Positions 34,390 to 44,088 of a stretch of 64,000 nt of DNA are shown here, in pieces. Under the pieces are notes generated by a model. It had not been told where the DNA came from and searched no databases. It saw nothing but the letters and a program-made list of their open reading frames with translations. Every line of letters begins with the position of its first letter. Within the stretch, counting starts at the first letter, position 1. Made by a program: the position numbers and the translations under genes. This stretch comes from Acidobacteria bacterium Ga0077551 (lineage in GTDB: Bacteria; Pseudomonadota; Alphaproteobacteria; Caulobacterales; Hyphomonadaceae), in contig LNFC01000019.1 in NCBI GenBank assembly GCA_001464545.1, forward strand, positions 144,076 through 208,075, in the 5' to 3' direction.

Positions 34390-35673
34390 CTAAGCCGTTT
34401 CCGGCGCGATGACGCGCACGCCCTTGTCGCCGCGGTTGAGGATCGTGGTGACCATCAGGTCGGCGGTGACGTTGCCGACGGTGCGGAAGATGTCCGGGAT
34501 GACTTCGACGGCGAGGAGCAGCGGGAGGAGTTCGATAGGCGCGCCGATGGCGAGGCAGATCGGCGCAACCGAGACGAAGAAGCTGAGCTGACCAGGCAGG
34601 CCGACCGACGAGATCGAGACTGCGAAGGCCACGAGTCCGGCGGCGGCGAACTGGGCCGGTGTCGGCTGGATGCCGGAGACATGGCAGATGAAGAGGACGA
34701 CTGCGAGATTGGCGACCGGGCTGGTCAGCCGGAACACGGCGACGGCGAGCGGCAGGACGAGGCCGGCGACATGCTCCGGCACGTCGAGGTTCTTGCGGGC
34801 GCATTCGACCATCACCGGCAGCGTGCCGATCGACGACTGGGTCGAGAACGCGACGACCTGCGCCGGGGCAATCGCGCGGGCGAACCGCAGCGGGCCAACA
34901 CGGCCGAAGAGGGCGGCGAGCGGGTAGCAGGCGAGCGCAGTGACAATGCAGCCTGCGGAGACGAGCAGGACATAGTGGAAGAGTGCGCCTGTGGCGCCAA
35001 GTCCGCTGCGCAGGCCGAGCGTCAGCGCGAGCGCGAAGACGCCGAGCGGAGCGGCGAGCAGAACCCATTTGACGATGACGATCATCGCGTCGGCGACAGC
35101 ATCGAACATCTGTACAAGGATCGTGCGCTGATGATCCGGCAGGCGGGTGACCGCGAAGGCGAAGAACAGCGCAAAGATCACCAGCGGCAGGATGGCATTG
35201 CCGGCAGCCGCGGCAACCGGGTTCGAGGGCGCCAGGGATTTCAGCCAGGCGCCGAACTCGATGGCCTGGGGCGGTGGGGCATTGGCGCCCGTGGCGCCTG
35301 CGACCAGCAGGCGGGCGCTTTCGGCATCCACCGGCCAGGCAGCGAGCACGGCTTCATAGACGAGTAAGGTCAGCACGATGGCGCCGGCCAGCAGGCCCGC
35401 AAACCAGGCGAGGGCCTTCGCGGTCAGCCGCCCGGCGGACATGGCATCGGAGACGGCCGCAACGCCGACGACCAGAAGCGCAAAGACCAGCGGGATAACG
35501 GTCATCTGCAGGAAGCCGAGCCAGAGCGAGCCGATGGCTTCGGTGGTCGAGGCCAGCCAGCCGGGCAGATTGCCGCTGCTGCCTAGGAAGGCACCGATGC
35601 CGAGACCCAAGGCCAGCGCGATCAGCACGCGGGCCGACAGAGATTTCAGAATGGACACCAGATACGCTCCCAC
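34390..35673 (-). CDS. dicarboxylate/amino acid:cation symporter (DAACS family)
   Basis: A 427-residue inner-membrane symporter of the GltP/DctA family, which couples uptake of glutamate, aspartate or C4-dicarboxylates to Na+ or H+. The serine-rich re-entrant loop reads FSTQSSIGTLPV and the transport core later reads VFRLTSPVANLAVVLF, where many members have a longer Asn-rich Met-Asp-Gly motif, so substrate specificity is open. About eight membrane helices are evident. It lies between the lytic transglycosylase and the M20 peptidase on the minus strand. Confidence 0.9.
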   Translation of the reverse strand: MGAYLVSILKSLSARVLIALALGLGIGAFLGSSGNLPGWLASTTEAIGSLWLGFLQMTVIPLVFALLVVGVAAVSDAMSAGRLTAKALAWFAGLLAGAIVLTLLVYEAVLAAWPVDAESARLLVAGATGANAPPPQAIEFGAWLKSLAPSNPVAAAAGNAILPLVIFALFFAFAVTRLPDHQRTILVQMFDAVADAMIVIVKWVLLAAPLGVFALALTLGLRSGLGATGALFHYVLLVSAGCIVTALACYPLAALFGRVGPLRFARAIAPAQVVAFSTQSSIGTLPVMVECARKNLDVPEHVAGLVLPLAVAVFRLTSPVANLAVVLFICHVSGIQPTPAQFAAAGLVAFAVSISSVGLPGQLSFFVSVAPICLAIGAPIELLPLLLAVEVIPDIFRTVGNVTADLMVTTILNRGDKGVRVIAPETA

Positions 35674-35764
35674 AGCTCACCCTGTTCTGAGCATCGGGAG
35701 CGCCAGCGCGCAAGGCCGGTTTTTGTCGTGCGCGCGCCAAGGCCCGCGCGGTCAACAGCCTTGC

Positions 35765-37867
35765 TTACTTGCGGCCGCGCTTCAGGTCTTCGCTGAGGCG
35801 GATGTCTTCGGGCTCACCAGAGAGGCGGTGGCGGTAGACCTGAATGTTCTCGAGGACGCGCTGGATGTAATTGCGGGTCTCGGAGAAGGGCACGAATTCC
35901 ACCCAGTCGATCGGGTCGATCTGACCGGTGCGGGGGTCGCCGTAATCGCGCACCCACTGGTTGGGGCGTGAGGGGCCGGCATTGTAGGCGGCGGCGGTCA
36001 TGATGTAGCTGCCGCCGAACTGTTTGAGCAACGTGTCGAGGTGCAGGCCGCCGAGCGTCATGTTGTAGGCCGGATCATCCGTCAGCCAGGACTGCTGGTA
36101 AGGCATGCCGCGCAGGCGCGCCTCGTTGCGGGCGGTGGCGGGCATGAACTGCATCAGGCCGCGGGCGCCGACGGGGCTCATGGCTTTCGGGTTGAACTCG
36201 CTCTCCTGCCGGGTGATCGCGAGCACGAACGCGCGCTCGACATCCGGCTTGCGGCTGATGGCGGGATTGAGCACGGGATAGGCGGCGCGCGGAGCGACCA
36301 CGCCTTTCTGAAGTCCCGCCTTGCCGACGCGCACGCCGACATCCGGGGACGTGAACTGGTTGGTCAGGTCCGAGAGCAGTTCGTAGTCGACCGGGTTCGT
36401 GAGCTGGTCATCCAGGAAGAAGGCGAAGTGACGGAAGCTCTCGGTCTCGCCGGCCTCGCCGAGGAGGCGCATGCCTTGCACGACCGGCATGGCGTTGAAG
36501 CGGGCGATTTCCTCCGCCGTCGGAACAGGCGGCGCGCCGAGATCGACCTTCTTGTCGCCCATCCGCTCGGAGGCGAGCTGGCCGTAATAGGTGTACTTGT
36601 GTGTCGAGGCGGCGCCGTAAGCGGCGAGGGCAGGCTCGGCCTGGCCCAGCGCGTCGCGGGCGCGCCCTGTCCAGTAATATCCGCGCGCGAGGCTGACGGG
36701 GCTGGAGACACCGGCCGTCATCGTCTCGAAGTGGCCGAGGCTGCGGGTGGCGTCGCCGTTGAGGCGCAGCGCGATCCAGCCGGCAAGCCATTCGGCGTCG
36801 GCAAAGTCGGCGCCCGTGTTCATGCCGTGCGGCGCGGCGAGCTGGTAGGCGCGGGTATAGTTGCGCAGCTTCAGTTCTTCGCGCGTGGCGATGGCGCGCT
36901 CGTCCCAGAGCTTGCCGCGGCCGGCTGCCGGCACGTCCTTGCCGTCGATCTGGCGCAGCAGGTCCGAGACGCCGTCGACCTTTTTCTGGCGGCGCCATTT
37001 GGCGCGTTCATAAAGAAGGCCCGGGTGGGTCTGAAGATGGTCCGGCACCGCCTGGATGGCGGCATCCACGGCCTTGGTGCGCTTGGCGAGGGCGACGCGC
37101 GCATCGACGAGCTTGCGGTAGTCAGCGGCGAGCTGGGGCTTCAGGCCTTCGGCGGCGCTGGTCTGGCCGGTCCAGAGCAGGAAATCGGCGCGGGCACGGT
37201 GATCGTCCTGGCTGAGCGTCTGGCCATAGCGGGCGAGGACGACGCGTTGCAGGTCGTTCTCGAGGGAGTGGTTGCGCCAGACATCCTTGATGACAGTGTC
37301 GGAGCGCGTGCGGTCGCCCACTTCGCGCAGGGCGTTGGCCAGCGCGACCTTGCCGGCGCCGGTCTGCGGGCCGGACTTGTCCAGCCACTCGACCCGCGCA
37401 CGGGCATCAAGCGCCGACAGTTCGATGATCTCCTCGGCGCGCTGGCGCATCTTGGAGGTCTGCGGCCAGCCCTCCAGCATGGTGAGGGCGAGGTTCAGCT
37501 CGTCAAACGTCATGCCGGGCACGCCTTCGCTGGCGCGCTTCCACATGATGAGATTCTTGAGGACCGGATCGGGCGCGGCGTATTGCAGGGCGGACAGCTC
37601 GGTCCACTGGTTGCGTTCGGCGGCGCTGAGGGCGCGGGCAAGGTAGAGCACGCTGCCGGATTTCTGGCTGAGCACGGGGAGCGGCGTGGTGGGCGCCGCC
37701 GACAAGACCGGGGTGGACGTATTAACGGACAACACGGTTTCGGGTGCCTGAACGGGGAGGTTTTTCCCCGGTTTCAGGCTTGGGGTCTCGGGCGCGGCTG
37801 CGACGGCTGCGCCGGCCAGGAGCGCCGCCATCGACACAAATACTGCGAAATTCCGGGTAAGGGTCAT
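35765..37867 (-). CDS. soluble lytic murein transglycosylase (Slt-type)
   Basis: A 700-residue periplasmic enzyme that cleaves MurNAc-GlcNAc bonds, forming 1,6-anhydro-MurNAc. A signal peptide (core FVSMAALLAGAAVAAA) precedes a long alpha-superhelical region (about 100-520) and a C-terminal goose-lysozyme-like SLT domain. There the catalytic Glu is in ITRQESEFNP (about residue 555), followed by SPVGARGLMQFMPATA and AAYNAGPSRPNQW. Length and domain order match Slt70. It is divergent from dapA, whose product feeds diaminopimelate for the same cell wall. Confidence 0.94.
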   Translation of the reverse strand: MTLTRNFAVFVSMAALLAGAAVAAAPETPSLKPGKNLPVQAPETVLSVNTSTPVLSAAPTTPLPVLSQKSGSVLYLARALSAAERNQWTELSALQYAAPDPVLKNLIMWKRASEGVPGMTFDELNLALTMLEGWPQTSKMRQRAEEIIELSALDARARVEWLDKSGPQTGAGKVALANALREVGDRTRSDTVIKDVWRNHSLENDLQRVVLARYGQTLSQDDHRARADFLLWTGQTSAAEGLKPQLAADYRKLVDARVALAKRTKAVDAAIQAVPDHLQTHPGLLYERAKWRRQKKVDGVSDLLRQIDGKDVPAAGRGKLWDERAIATREELKLRNYTRAYQLAAPHGMNTGADFADAEWLAGWIALRLNGDATRSLGHFETMTAGVSSPVSLARGYYWTGRARDALGQAEPALAAYGAASTHKYTYYGQLASERMGDKKVDLGAPPVPTAEEIARFNAMPVVQGMRLLGEAGETESFRHFAFFLDDQLTNPVDYELLSDLTNQFTSPDVGVRVGKAGLQKGVVAPRAAYPVLNPAISRKPDVERAFVLAITRQESEFNPKAMSPVGARGLMQFMPATARNEARLRGMPYQQSWLTDDPAYNMTLGGLHLDTLLKQFGGSYIMTAAAYNAGPSRPNQWVRDYGDPRTGQIDPIDWVEFVPFSETRNYIQRVLENIQVYRHRLSGEPEDIRLSEDLKRGRK

Positions 37868-37978
37868 AACAGCCTATGTTTATTTCTGTACCAAAGCGTG
37901 ACAATCCAAGCTGTGCAGCCTAGCACGCCTTTCCCACGATTTCCTGAAACGAATCCCTGAAAAACTGGCAATATTAAG

Positions 37979-38860
37979 ATGTTCTCCGGTTCCATTCCTG
38001 CGCTTGTCACTCCTTTCCGGAATGGCCTTGTGGACAAGACCGCCTTTGCAGCGCTCGTGGAGCGCCAGATTGCCGGTGGTTCCGCCGCTTTGGTGCCGGT
38101 GGGCACGACCGGGGAGACGTCCACGCTGTCGACCGAGGAGCACAAGGCGGTCGTCTCACTTTGTGTTGAAGTCGCCGCCGGCCGGGTGCCGGTGATCGCG
38201 GGCGCGGGCTCGAACGCGACCGAAGAGGCGATTGACCTCGTCCGCCACGCCAAGGCGGTCGGCGCGGACGCCGCGCTCGTCGTCTGCCCATACTACAACA
38301 AGCCGAACCAGGCAGGGCTGTTTGCCCACTTCAAGGCGATCAACGATGCGGTCGCCCTGCCGGTGTTCCTCTACAACGTGCCGGGGCGCACGATCGTCGA
38401 CCTGATGCCGCAGACCGTGGCGGCGCTGGCGGCGCTGCCGAACGTCATCGGCATCAAGGATGCGAGCGACGAGATGGAGCGCGTGGCGCTGCACAGCCAT
38501 CTCATCGGGCCGGACGAACAGTTCATCCAGCTGTCGGGCGAAGACTCGAGCGCGCTGGCGCACCGGGCAATGGGCGGGGCGGGCTGTATTTCGGTGACCG
38601 CCAACGTGCTGCCGGAAGCCTGCGCTGCGATGCATGCCGCGTTCGATGACGGCGACCTCGAAACCGCGCGCGCGATCAACCAGCGCCTCGTGCTGCTGCA
38701 CCGCGCGATGTTCTGCTCGCCTTCTCCGGGACCCGCGAAGTATGCACTGTCGCGGATGGGTCTGTGCACGGACGAGGTGCGCCTGCCGATCACGCTGCCG
38801 GACGCCGAGGCCCGCGCGCAGATCGACGCGGCGCTGCGCCATGCCGGCGTGAATATCTAG
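37979..38860 (+). CDS. dapA: 4-hydroxy-tetrahydrodipicolinate synthase
   Basis: A 293-residue class I aldolase of lysine and diaminopimelate synthesis, condensing pyruvate with aspartate semialdehyde. The Schiff-base Lys is in GIKDASDEM (about residue 160), the catalytic Tyr in FLYNVPGRT (about 131) and the substrate loop is [14 protein letters not shown]. Full family length. The stop is 4 bases before smpB, so they form one transcription unit. Confidence 0.96.
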   Translation: MFSGSIPALVTPFRNGLVDKTAFAALVERQIAGGSAALVPVGTTGETSTLSTEEHKAVVSLCVEVAAGRVPVIAGAGSNATEEAIDLVRHAKAVGADAALVVCPYYNKPNQAGLFAHFKAINDAVALPVFLYNVPGRTIVDLMPQTVAALAALPNVIGIKDASDEMERVALHSHLIGPDEQFIQLSGEDSSALAHRAMGGAGCISVTANVLPEACAAMHAAFDDGDLETARAINQRLVLLHRAMFCSPSPGPAKYALSRMGLCTDEVRLPITLPDAEARAQIDAALRHAGVNI

Positions 38861-38864
38861 AACG

Positions 38865-39353
38865 ATGGCCACCAAGCCGAAAACCCCAGCCGTCAAGGGC
38901 CGCACCGACGGGATGGTCGCCGAGAACCGGCGCTCCCGCCGCGAGTATTCCGTGGAGGATACGCTTGAGGCCGGTGTGATGCTGGTCGGCTCGGAAGTGA
39001 AATCCCTGCGCGACGGCAAGGCCAACATCGCGGAGGCGTATGCTTCGGTCGAACAGGGCGAGCTGTGGCTGATCAATGCCGAGATCCAGACCTATGCGGG
39101 CGCCAACCGCTTCAACCATGAGCCGCGCCGCAAGCGGAAGCTGCTGGTCTCGAAGCGCCAGCTTTCGAAACTGTCGCAGGAAGTCGAAAGGGCGGGCCGC
39201 ACGATCGTGCCGCTGAAGCTCTACTTCAACGACAAGGGCCGCGCGAAACTGCTGATCGGCGTCGCCACCGGCCGCAAGGCGCATGACAAGCGCGAGAACG
39301 AAGCCAAGCGGGACTGGGCCCGGGATAAAGCGCGGATCCTCAAGGGGGGCTAG
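38865..39353 (+). CDS. smpB: SsrA-binding protein SmpB
   Basis: A 162-residue tmRNA-binding protein required for trans-translation rescue of stalled ribosomes. Family motifs are [33 protein letters not shown] and a basic C-terminal tail with [20 protein letters not shown]. The dapA-smpB order is common in alphaproteobacteria. The ssrA gene itself was not seen in this window. Confidence 0.97.
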   Translation: MATKPKTPAVKGRTDGMVAENRRSRREYSVEDTLEAGVMLVGSEVKSLRDGKANIAEAYASVEQGELWLINAEIQTYAGANRFNHEPRRKRKLLVSKRQLSKLSQEVERAGRTIVPLKLYFNDKGRAKLLIGVATGRKAHDKRENEAKRDWARDKARILKGG

Positions 39354-39387
39354 AGCAGGTTCCGCTCAAGTGGGCACCGGTTGAGCG
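39351..39387. repeat. repeat-like inverted element after smpB
   Basis: Seven-base inverted arms (CGCTCAA and TTGAGCG, 39363-39369 and 39381-39387) flank GTGGGCACCGG, preceded by AGAGCAGGTTC. The layout (AGAGCA lead, GTGG...ACCGGTT centre, inverted arms) resembles dispersed palindromic intergenic repeats common in alphaproteobacteria. It begins at the smpB stop and may double as a transcription end between smpB and the convergent dehydrogenase gene. No other copy was noticed here. Confidence 0.4.
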
Positions 39388-39405
39388 CAAGAATTTGCGA
39401 CCAAT

Positions 39406-40449
39406 CTAAAGCCCCATATCGAACACCATCTTCATCGCGCCATCGACGCGGCGGTCGAAGATATCGTAGGCGTGTTTTCCGTCCGAGAGCGGAAGGGTGT
39501 GGCTGATATAGCGTTCCGGCTTGATGCGGCCCGACTGGACCAGCGGGATCAGCTCCGGCCATTCCTGCGGCACCGAACATGTCCCGATACGGAAGGTCAG
39601 GCCCATGCCGAAGGCTTTCGACATCGGGAAGTCAAAGCTGCGATCCTGGTTCACGCCGACCACCGAGACCGTTGCGCGGCGCCCGGCGAGCCCGAGTGAA
39701 GCGCGGATGGTGGCGGAGTGCCCGACCGCTTCGATGACGCTGTCGCACATCCGGCCTTTGGTCGCCTCGGCGATGTATTCGCGCGCAATCGCGGGGTCCG
39801 GTGTTTCCATGCCGAAGGCGCGGCCCATGGCGCGGCGGCCCTCCACGAGGTCAATGCCGAACACGCGCGCGGCGCCCATGATGAAGGCGGCTTCTGCGGC
39901 CAGGAGGCCGATGGGGCCGAGACCGACGACAGCGACCGTGGCGCCGCGCTGGATGTCGGCATTGCGCGCGCCAAACCAGGCGGTGGCGAGCGCGTCGGTC
40001 ATCATCAGGGCCTGATCGGCGGAGATCCCGTCCGGGATTTTCTGGGCATTGAAATCGGCTGCGGGCACGCGCACGCCTTCGGCCTGACAGCCTTGGAGCC
40101 TGGACGAGAGGCCGTAGCAACCGGCCGCATTGTTCTCGCACCTGTTGACGATGCCGGCGAGGCAGGAACGGCACTGGCCGCAGCCCACCGCCGCCGAGAT
40201 CATCACCTTGTCGCCGACTTTCAGCTGGCGAACGCCCCGGCCGATCTCCACCACTTCACCGACCGCCTCGTGGCCGACGCAATAGCCTGTGTCCTCGGAG
40301 AAAGTTTCGCCATGATAGATGTGCAGGTCGCTGCCGCAGATGGCGCACTTGTCGACCTTGATGATCGCGTCGCGGTCATCGTGGAGTTCGGGGTCCTTCA
40401 TTGTCTCGTAGGCGATGTCGCGCGGGCCGCGATAGACGAGGGCTTTCAT
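39406..40449 (-). CDS. zinc-dependent alcohol dehydrogenase (MDR family)
   Basis: A 347-residue medium-chain dehydrogenase. The catalytic zinc site is KCAICGSDLH with GHEAVGEV downstream. The structural zinc site has four Cys in GCGQCRSCLAGIVNRC. The Rossmann motif is VVGLGPIGLLAAEAAF. The start was set at ATG 40449 (KALVYRG follows), with AAGGAC upstream. The sequence is close to the formaldehyde/threonine-dehydrogenase-like branch, but the substrate is not determinable. It is the last gene of a leftward run, 23 bases after the phosphotransferase gene. Confidence 0.9.
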   Translation of the reverse strand: MKALVYRGPRDIAYETMKDPELHDDRDAIIKVDKCAICGSDLHIYHGETFSEDTGYCVGHEAVGEVVEIGRGVRQLKVGDKVMISAAVGCGQCRSCLAGIVNRCENNAAGCYGLSSRLQGCQAEGVRVPAADFNAQKIPDGISADQALMMTDALATAWFGARNADIQRGATVAVVGLGPIGLLAAEAAFIMGAARVFGIDLVEGRRAMGRAFGMETPDPAIAREYIAEATKGRMCDSVIEAVGHSATIRASLGLAGRRATVSVVGVNQDRSFDFPMSKAFGMGLTFRIGTCSVPQEWPELIPLVQSGRIKPERYISHTLPLSDGKHAYDIFDRRVDGAMKMVFDMGL

Positions 40450-40472
40450 GGGACATGTCCTTTGTGCGGGGC

Positions 40473-41492
40473 TTATCGGATCCAGCGGTTGGCGCGTTCC
40501 AGCAGGCCGATGGTGCTGGCATGGAGTTGGTCGCCGGTGGCTTTCGGCGCCTTGCCGGCGCAGGCGCGGGCATAGGTGCCTTCGAGGATGATGCCGAGCT
40601 TGTAGCAGGCCAGCACGCCGTACCAATGTATCTGGGAGAGGTCGCGCGTCGTCTGCTTAGCGTAATGGGCGACGAGTTTGTCCGCAGACGGAAAGCCTTC
40701 CCAGGGCGTCACGGTCACGGCGCTGCCTTCGCCTTCCGGCCAGGTGGCGAGCAGCCAGCCGAGATCCAGCAGCGGATCGCCGATGGTGGTCAGTTCCCAG
40801 TCCACGATGGCGGCGAGGCGCGGGGCATCGAAGCGGTACATCACGTTGGCGAGGTGATAATCGCCGTGGATGATGCCAGGCGTGAATGTCCGTGGACGGT
40901 GTTCTTCCAGCCAGCGGCTGACGCCGTCAATGTCCGGCAGGTCCTTCAGGCCATCCCATTCGGGGAACTCGGCATAGCTCTCCAGCTGCGCCTTCCACCG
41001 GCCGACCTGGCGTTCCAGATAGTTGTCCGGCTTGCCGAGACCGGTGAGACCAAGGGCGACATAGTCCAGCGCGCCAAGGGCGGCGATGCCGTCGACAAGC
41101 GAAAGACCCATCTGATGGCGCAGCTGCGGCGAGGAGGCAAAGGGTTCGGGCAGGCCGGTGCTCGGGTTGTAACCGTCGATGGGCTGCATCAGGTAGAAGG
41201 CGGCGCCGAGGACAGTCTCGTCCGGGCAGGCGGCGATCAGCTCCGGATGCGGAACATTCGTGCCCTTGAGGGCGGCCAGCATGCGCGCCTCGCGGCGCAT
41301 CGTCTCGTTGGAATTGGCCCGTAGCACGGGCGGCGGGCGGCGCAGGACATATGACCGGCCGGCGCGGGAGAATTTCAGCAGGATGTTCTGCGTGCCGCCG
41401 GCGAGGCGCTGGACATCGTCCAGCGGCCCGGACCCGAGGCCCTGAGCATCCATCCAGTTCGCGAGCGCGGCAAGATCAACGAGCGTTTCCAT
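40473..41492 (-). CDS. APH-family phosphotransferase (ACAD10-like kinase)
   Basis: A 339-residue aminoglycoside-phosphotransferase/choline-kinase-fold protein. The catalytic loop is IIHGDYHLANVMY (about residue 208) and the magnesium-binding motif is AIVDWELTTIGDPLLDLG. The N-terminal nucleotide loop region is RLAGGTQNILLKF. Close relatives are the kinase domains associated with acyl-CoA dehydrogenases (ACAD10/11-type), which phosphorylate hydroxyacyl substrates, and this fits the fatty-acid theme here. Drug resistance is unlikely; the substrate is inferred only. Confidence 0.87.
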   Translation of the reverse strand: METLVDLAALANWMDAQGLGSGPLDDVQRLAGGTQNILLKFSRAGRSYVLRRPPPVLRANSNETMRREARMLAALKGTNVPHPELIAACPDETVLGAAFYLMQPIDGYNPSTGLPEPFASSPQLRHQMGLSLVDGIAALGALDYVALGLTGLGKPDNYLERQVGRWKAQLESYAEFPEWDGLKDLPDIDGVSRWLEEHRPRTFTPGIIHGDYHLANVMYRFDAPRLAAIVDWELTTIGDPLLDLGWLLATWPEGEGSAVTVTPWEGFPSADKLVAHYAKQTTRDLSQIHWYGVLACYKLGIILEGTYARACAGKAPKATGDQLHASTIGLLERANRWIR

Positions 41493-41519
41493 GGCGTCAG
41501 AGTGGCCAATGCCGGGCCT

Positions 41520-42173
41520 TTAGCCAAGGGCTTCCTTCGCGGCAGCGAAGACGTCTTCGAACATCGCCGCGGTCAGGCGGCCGGTATTCGTGTTGTACCG
41601 CGAGCAATGGTAGGAGGAGAGCAGTACCACCGGCCGTCCGTTCACGGACACATCATATCGGGTGCCATGCCCGAAAGGATGTGGACCGAGCTTCACGCCC
41701 AGCGCGCGCAGCGTGGAATCATGGCTGATCTTGCCGAGGCAGACGATGACCTTCAGCTTCGGCAGCGCGGCAAGGCGCGCCTGCAGGAAGGGCCGGCAGG
41801 TGTTGATCTCCTCACCCACCGGCTTGTTCTCCGGCGGCACGCAGCGCACGGCGTTGGTGATCATCGCGCGGCTCAGCCTCAAGCCGTCGCCGGGATCGGC
41901 GGCGTAGGTGCCCTTGGAGAAGCCGAACTTGTCGAGCGTGGCATAGAGCAGGTCGCCCGCCCAATCGCCCGTGAACGGTCGGCCGGTGCGGTTGGCTCCC
42001 GTCACGCCAGGCGCCAGGCCGACGATGACAAGCTCGGCCGTCTCACTGCCGAAGCTCGGCACCGCGCCGTTGAACCAGGTGGGTTCCTTGGCGCGCACCG
42101 CTTCACGATACGCCACGAGGCGCGGGCAGAGAGGGCAGTCGCGGGGCGCCTCCGCGGGAAGGTCAATACCCAT
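41520..42173 (-). CDS. type 5 uracil-DNA glycosylase (UDGb-like)
   Basis: A 217-residue 4Fe-4S uracil-DNA glycosylase that removes uracil and other deaminated bases. Cluster Cys are seen in RDCPLCPRLV and later in NAVRCVPPENKP and VIVCLG. The active-site motif 1 is GLAPGVTGANRTGRPFTGD, which has the type-5 pattern lacking the usual polar catalytic residue of family 1. Motif 2 is SYHCSRYNTNTGRLT. The start was set at ATG 42173; it overlaps the upstream gamma-glutamyltransferase stop by 11 bases. Confidence 0.9.
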   Translation of the reverse strand: MGIDLPAEAPRDCPLCPRLVAYREAVRAKEPTWFNGAVPSFGSETAELVIVGLAPGVTGANRTGRPFTGDWAGDLLYATLDKFGFSKGTYAADPGDGLRLSRAMITNAVRCVPPENKPVGEEINTCRPFLQARLAALPKLKVIVCLGKISHDSTLRALGVKLGPHPFGHGTRYDVSVNGRPVVLLSSYHCSRYNTNTGRLTAAMFEDVFAAAKEALG

Positions 42174-44088
42174 CCGCGCTGCCGTCTTTACGCATTTCGG
42201 TGGCGGCGATCCATGTGCCGTTGTCGAAGTCGCGCATGATGGCCTGGTAGCCGCCATAGTTGGCTTCGCAGCACTCGACCGTGTAGCCGCGTGCTTCAAG
42301 TTCTGCGGCGGCGTCGGCGAGGCCGCGTTCGAGCATCACCTTGCCGGTGCCCACATTGCAGTCGTCGCCAAGCTTGTTCGTCGGCTCGCAGCCGCCATCA
42401 TGCTCCCAGCGCGCAGCGTCCCCGGCTTCCTGCAGGCCCATCCCGAAATCAACGAGGTTGGTGATGATCTGCACATGGCCCTGCGGTTGCAGCGCACCGC
42501 CCATCAGGCCGAAGGCGAGCCAGGGCTCATACGGGCAGGCAAGCTCCGGCGCGGTCGCGCGGACCTGGCAGCTCGGATAGTCCTTCTTCAGGGCGAAGGC
42601 CGGAATGATCGTCTGGAACGGGCGCTTGCCGGGGGCGTAGACGTTCGGATGGTCCGGATCGAGGCTGAAGAGTTCGCCCCGGTCCTGGAACATGAAGCCG
42701 AGCCCGTCCGGCACCAGGCCCGAGCCCATGCCGCGATAGTTCGACTGGATCAGCGAGACCATCATGCCGTCCTTGTCGGCAACGGTCAGGTAAGTCGTGT
42801 CACCATCGCGCAAGGCGGCGTCGGTAACCTCTGTACCCGGAGCAACGGACGGCGCGGCTTTCTTGACGTCGATCGCTTCGGCGCGTCCTGCATTGTAGCC
42901 GGGAGCCACGAAGATGGAGGGATCTATGCCCGAGAATTCAGGGTCCGCGTAGCCCAGCGCCCGGTCCGCAAAGGCGAGGCGCTTGGCTTCGACCATGGCA
43001 GTCAGCGCATCCGCAGAGCCGAAGCCCATGGATTTGAGGTCGAACCTCTCGAGCATCTGGAGCATCTGCAAGGCCGCAACACCTTGCGTGTTCGGTCCGA
43101 GTTCGCAGACGGCCACTTCCTGGCGGTATTCGACGCAGATCGGCTCCACCCATTCACCCTTGTGGGCGCTGAAGTCATCATAGTCGAGCTTGCCGCCGAT
43201 GCGGCCGAGATAGGCGGCCATGTTCCTGGCCATGATGCCCTTGTAGAACTCGTTGCGTCCCTTCTTGCCGAGACTCTCCAGCGTGTTGGCGAGGTCCGGA
43301 TTGCGGAACAGCGAACCGGCCACCGGTGCGGGGCTGAAGTAGAGCTTCTTCGCGTTCTCGAATTCTTCCAGTTCGCCGCGTGCGAAGGCCGGCTCAAAGC
43401 GCAGGGGGCCGCGCGACCAGTACCAGGCGATCATTTCCGGGATCGGCGCGCCTTCGCGGGCGTAGCGGATGGTCGGCGCCAGATTGTCCGCCATCGGACG
43501 TTTGCCGAACTTCTCGTGCAGCGCAAACCAGCCATCCACCGTGCCGGGCACGGTGACGGTGATCGTGCCGAAGGAGGGCAGCTTCTTGCCCTCGGCAAAC
43601 TTGTCCGCCTTTTCCTGGGCATCCGCGAGGGTTGCGTCCATCGGCGCGCGGCCAGAGCCGTTATAGCCGTAGAGCGTCTGCGTCTTGGGATCCCAGACAA
43701 TGGCGTAGAGATCGCCGCCGATGCCGTTGCCGGTGGGCTCGACGAGGCCCAGCATGGCGTTGGCGGCAATCGCGGCGTCTACCGCCGAGCCGCCGGCCTT
43801 CAGCACATCCAGCGCGGTCTGAGTTGCCAGCGGGTGGGCGGTGGCAGCCGCGCCATTGGGCGCGACGACCGCCGAGCGCGCGGCGATCGGGTGGCCGCTT
43901 TCTGGCCGCTGGCCCATTTTCGGGTAGGCTTCGTTCTCGATTACGGTCCCGGTCACCGGGCCGGGCATCGGCGCCGCTTCAAGGTCAAGCGGGATGCCGA
44001 CGGCAGGCATTTCCGGCGCCGCCTCGAACAGGGCACACGCCGAGAGCATCAAGGCGCCGAGGCCGCCTGCGAGTAAGGTGCGCATCAT
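42163..44088 (-). CDS. ggt: gamma-glutamyltransferase, lipoprotein form
   Basis: A 641-residue N-terminal-nucleophile hydrolase that cleaves glutathione and other gamma-glutamyl compounds. It has a lipobox (LSAC, Cys18), so it is probably anchored in the periplasm. The N-terminal region has GGSAVDAAIAANAMLGLVEP and NGIGGDLYAIV. The autoprocessing site and nucleophile Thr are in GDTTYLTVADKDG, and the small subunit continues with SLIQSNYRGMGSG. Four to five Cys in the small subunit are unusual and may form disulfides. Its ATG overlaps the stop of the TIGR02301-type gene (ATGA). Confidence 0.93.
   Translation of the reverse strand: MMRTLLAGGLGALMLSACALFEAAPEMPAVGIPLDLEAAPMPGPVTGTVIENEAYPKMGQRPESGHPIAARSAVVAPNGAAATAHPLATQTALDVLKAGGSAVDAAIAANAMLGLVEPTGNGIGGDLYAIVWDPKTQTLYGYNGSGRAPMDATLADAQEKADKFAEGKKLPSFGTITVTVPGTVDGWFALHEKFGKRPMADNLAPTIRYAREGAPIPEMIAWYWSRGPLRFEPAFARGELEEFENAKKLYFSPAPVAGSLFRNPDLANTLESLGKKGRNEFYKGIMARNMAAYLGRIGGKLDYDDFSAHKGEWVEPICVEYRQEVAVCELGPNTQGVAALQMLQMLERFDLKSMGFGSADALTAMVEAKRLAFADRALGYADPEFSGIDPSIFVAPGYNAGRAEAIDVKKAAPSVAPGTEVTDAALRDGDTTYLTVADKDGMMVSLIQSNYRGMGSGLVPDGLGFMFQDRGELFSLDPDHPNVYAPGKRPFQTIIPAFALKKDYPSCQVRATAPELACPYEPWLAFGLMGGALQPQGHVQIITNLVDFGMGLQEAGDAARWEHDGGCEPTNKLGDDCNVGTGKVMLERGLADAAAELEARGYTVECCEANYGGYQAIMRDFDNGTWIAATEMRKDGSADGY

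Noticed and set aside
36041..37960. 639-codon plus-strand frame opposite the lytic transglycosylase
   Set aside because: Antisense shadow of a well-supported slt-type gene with its catalytic motif intact.
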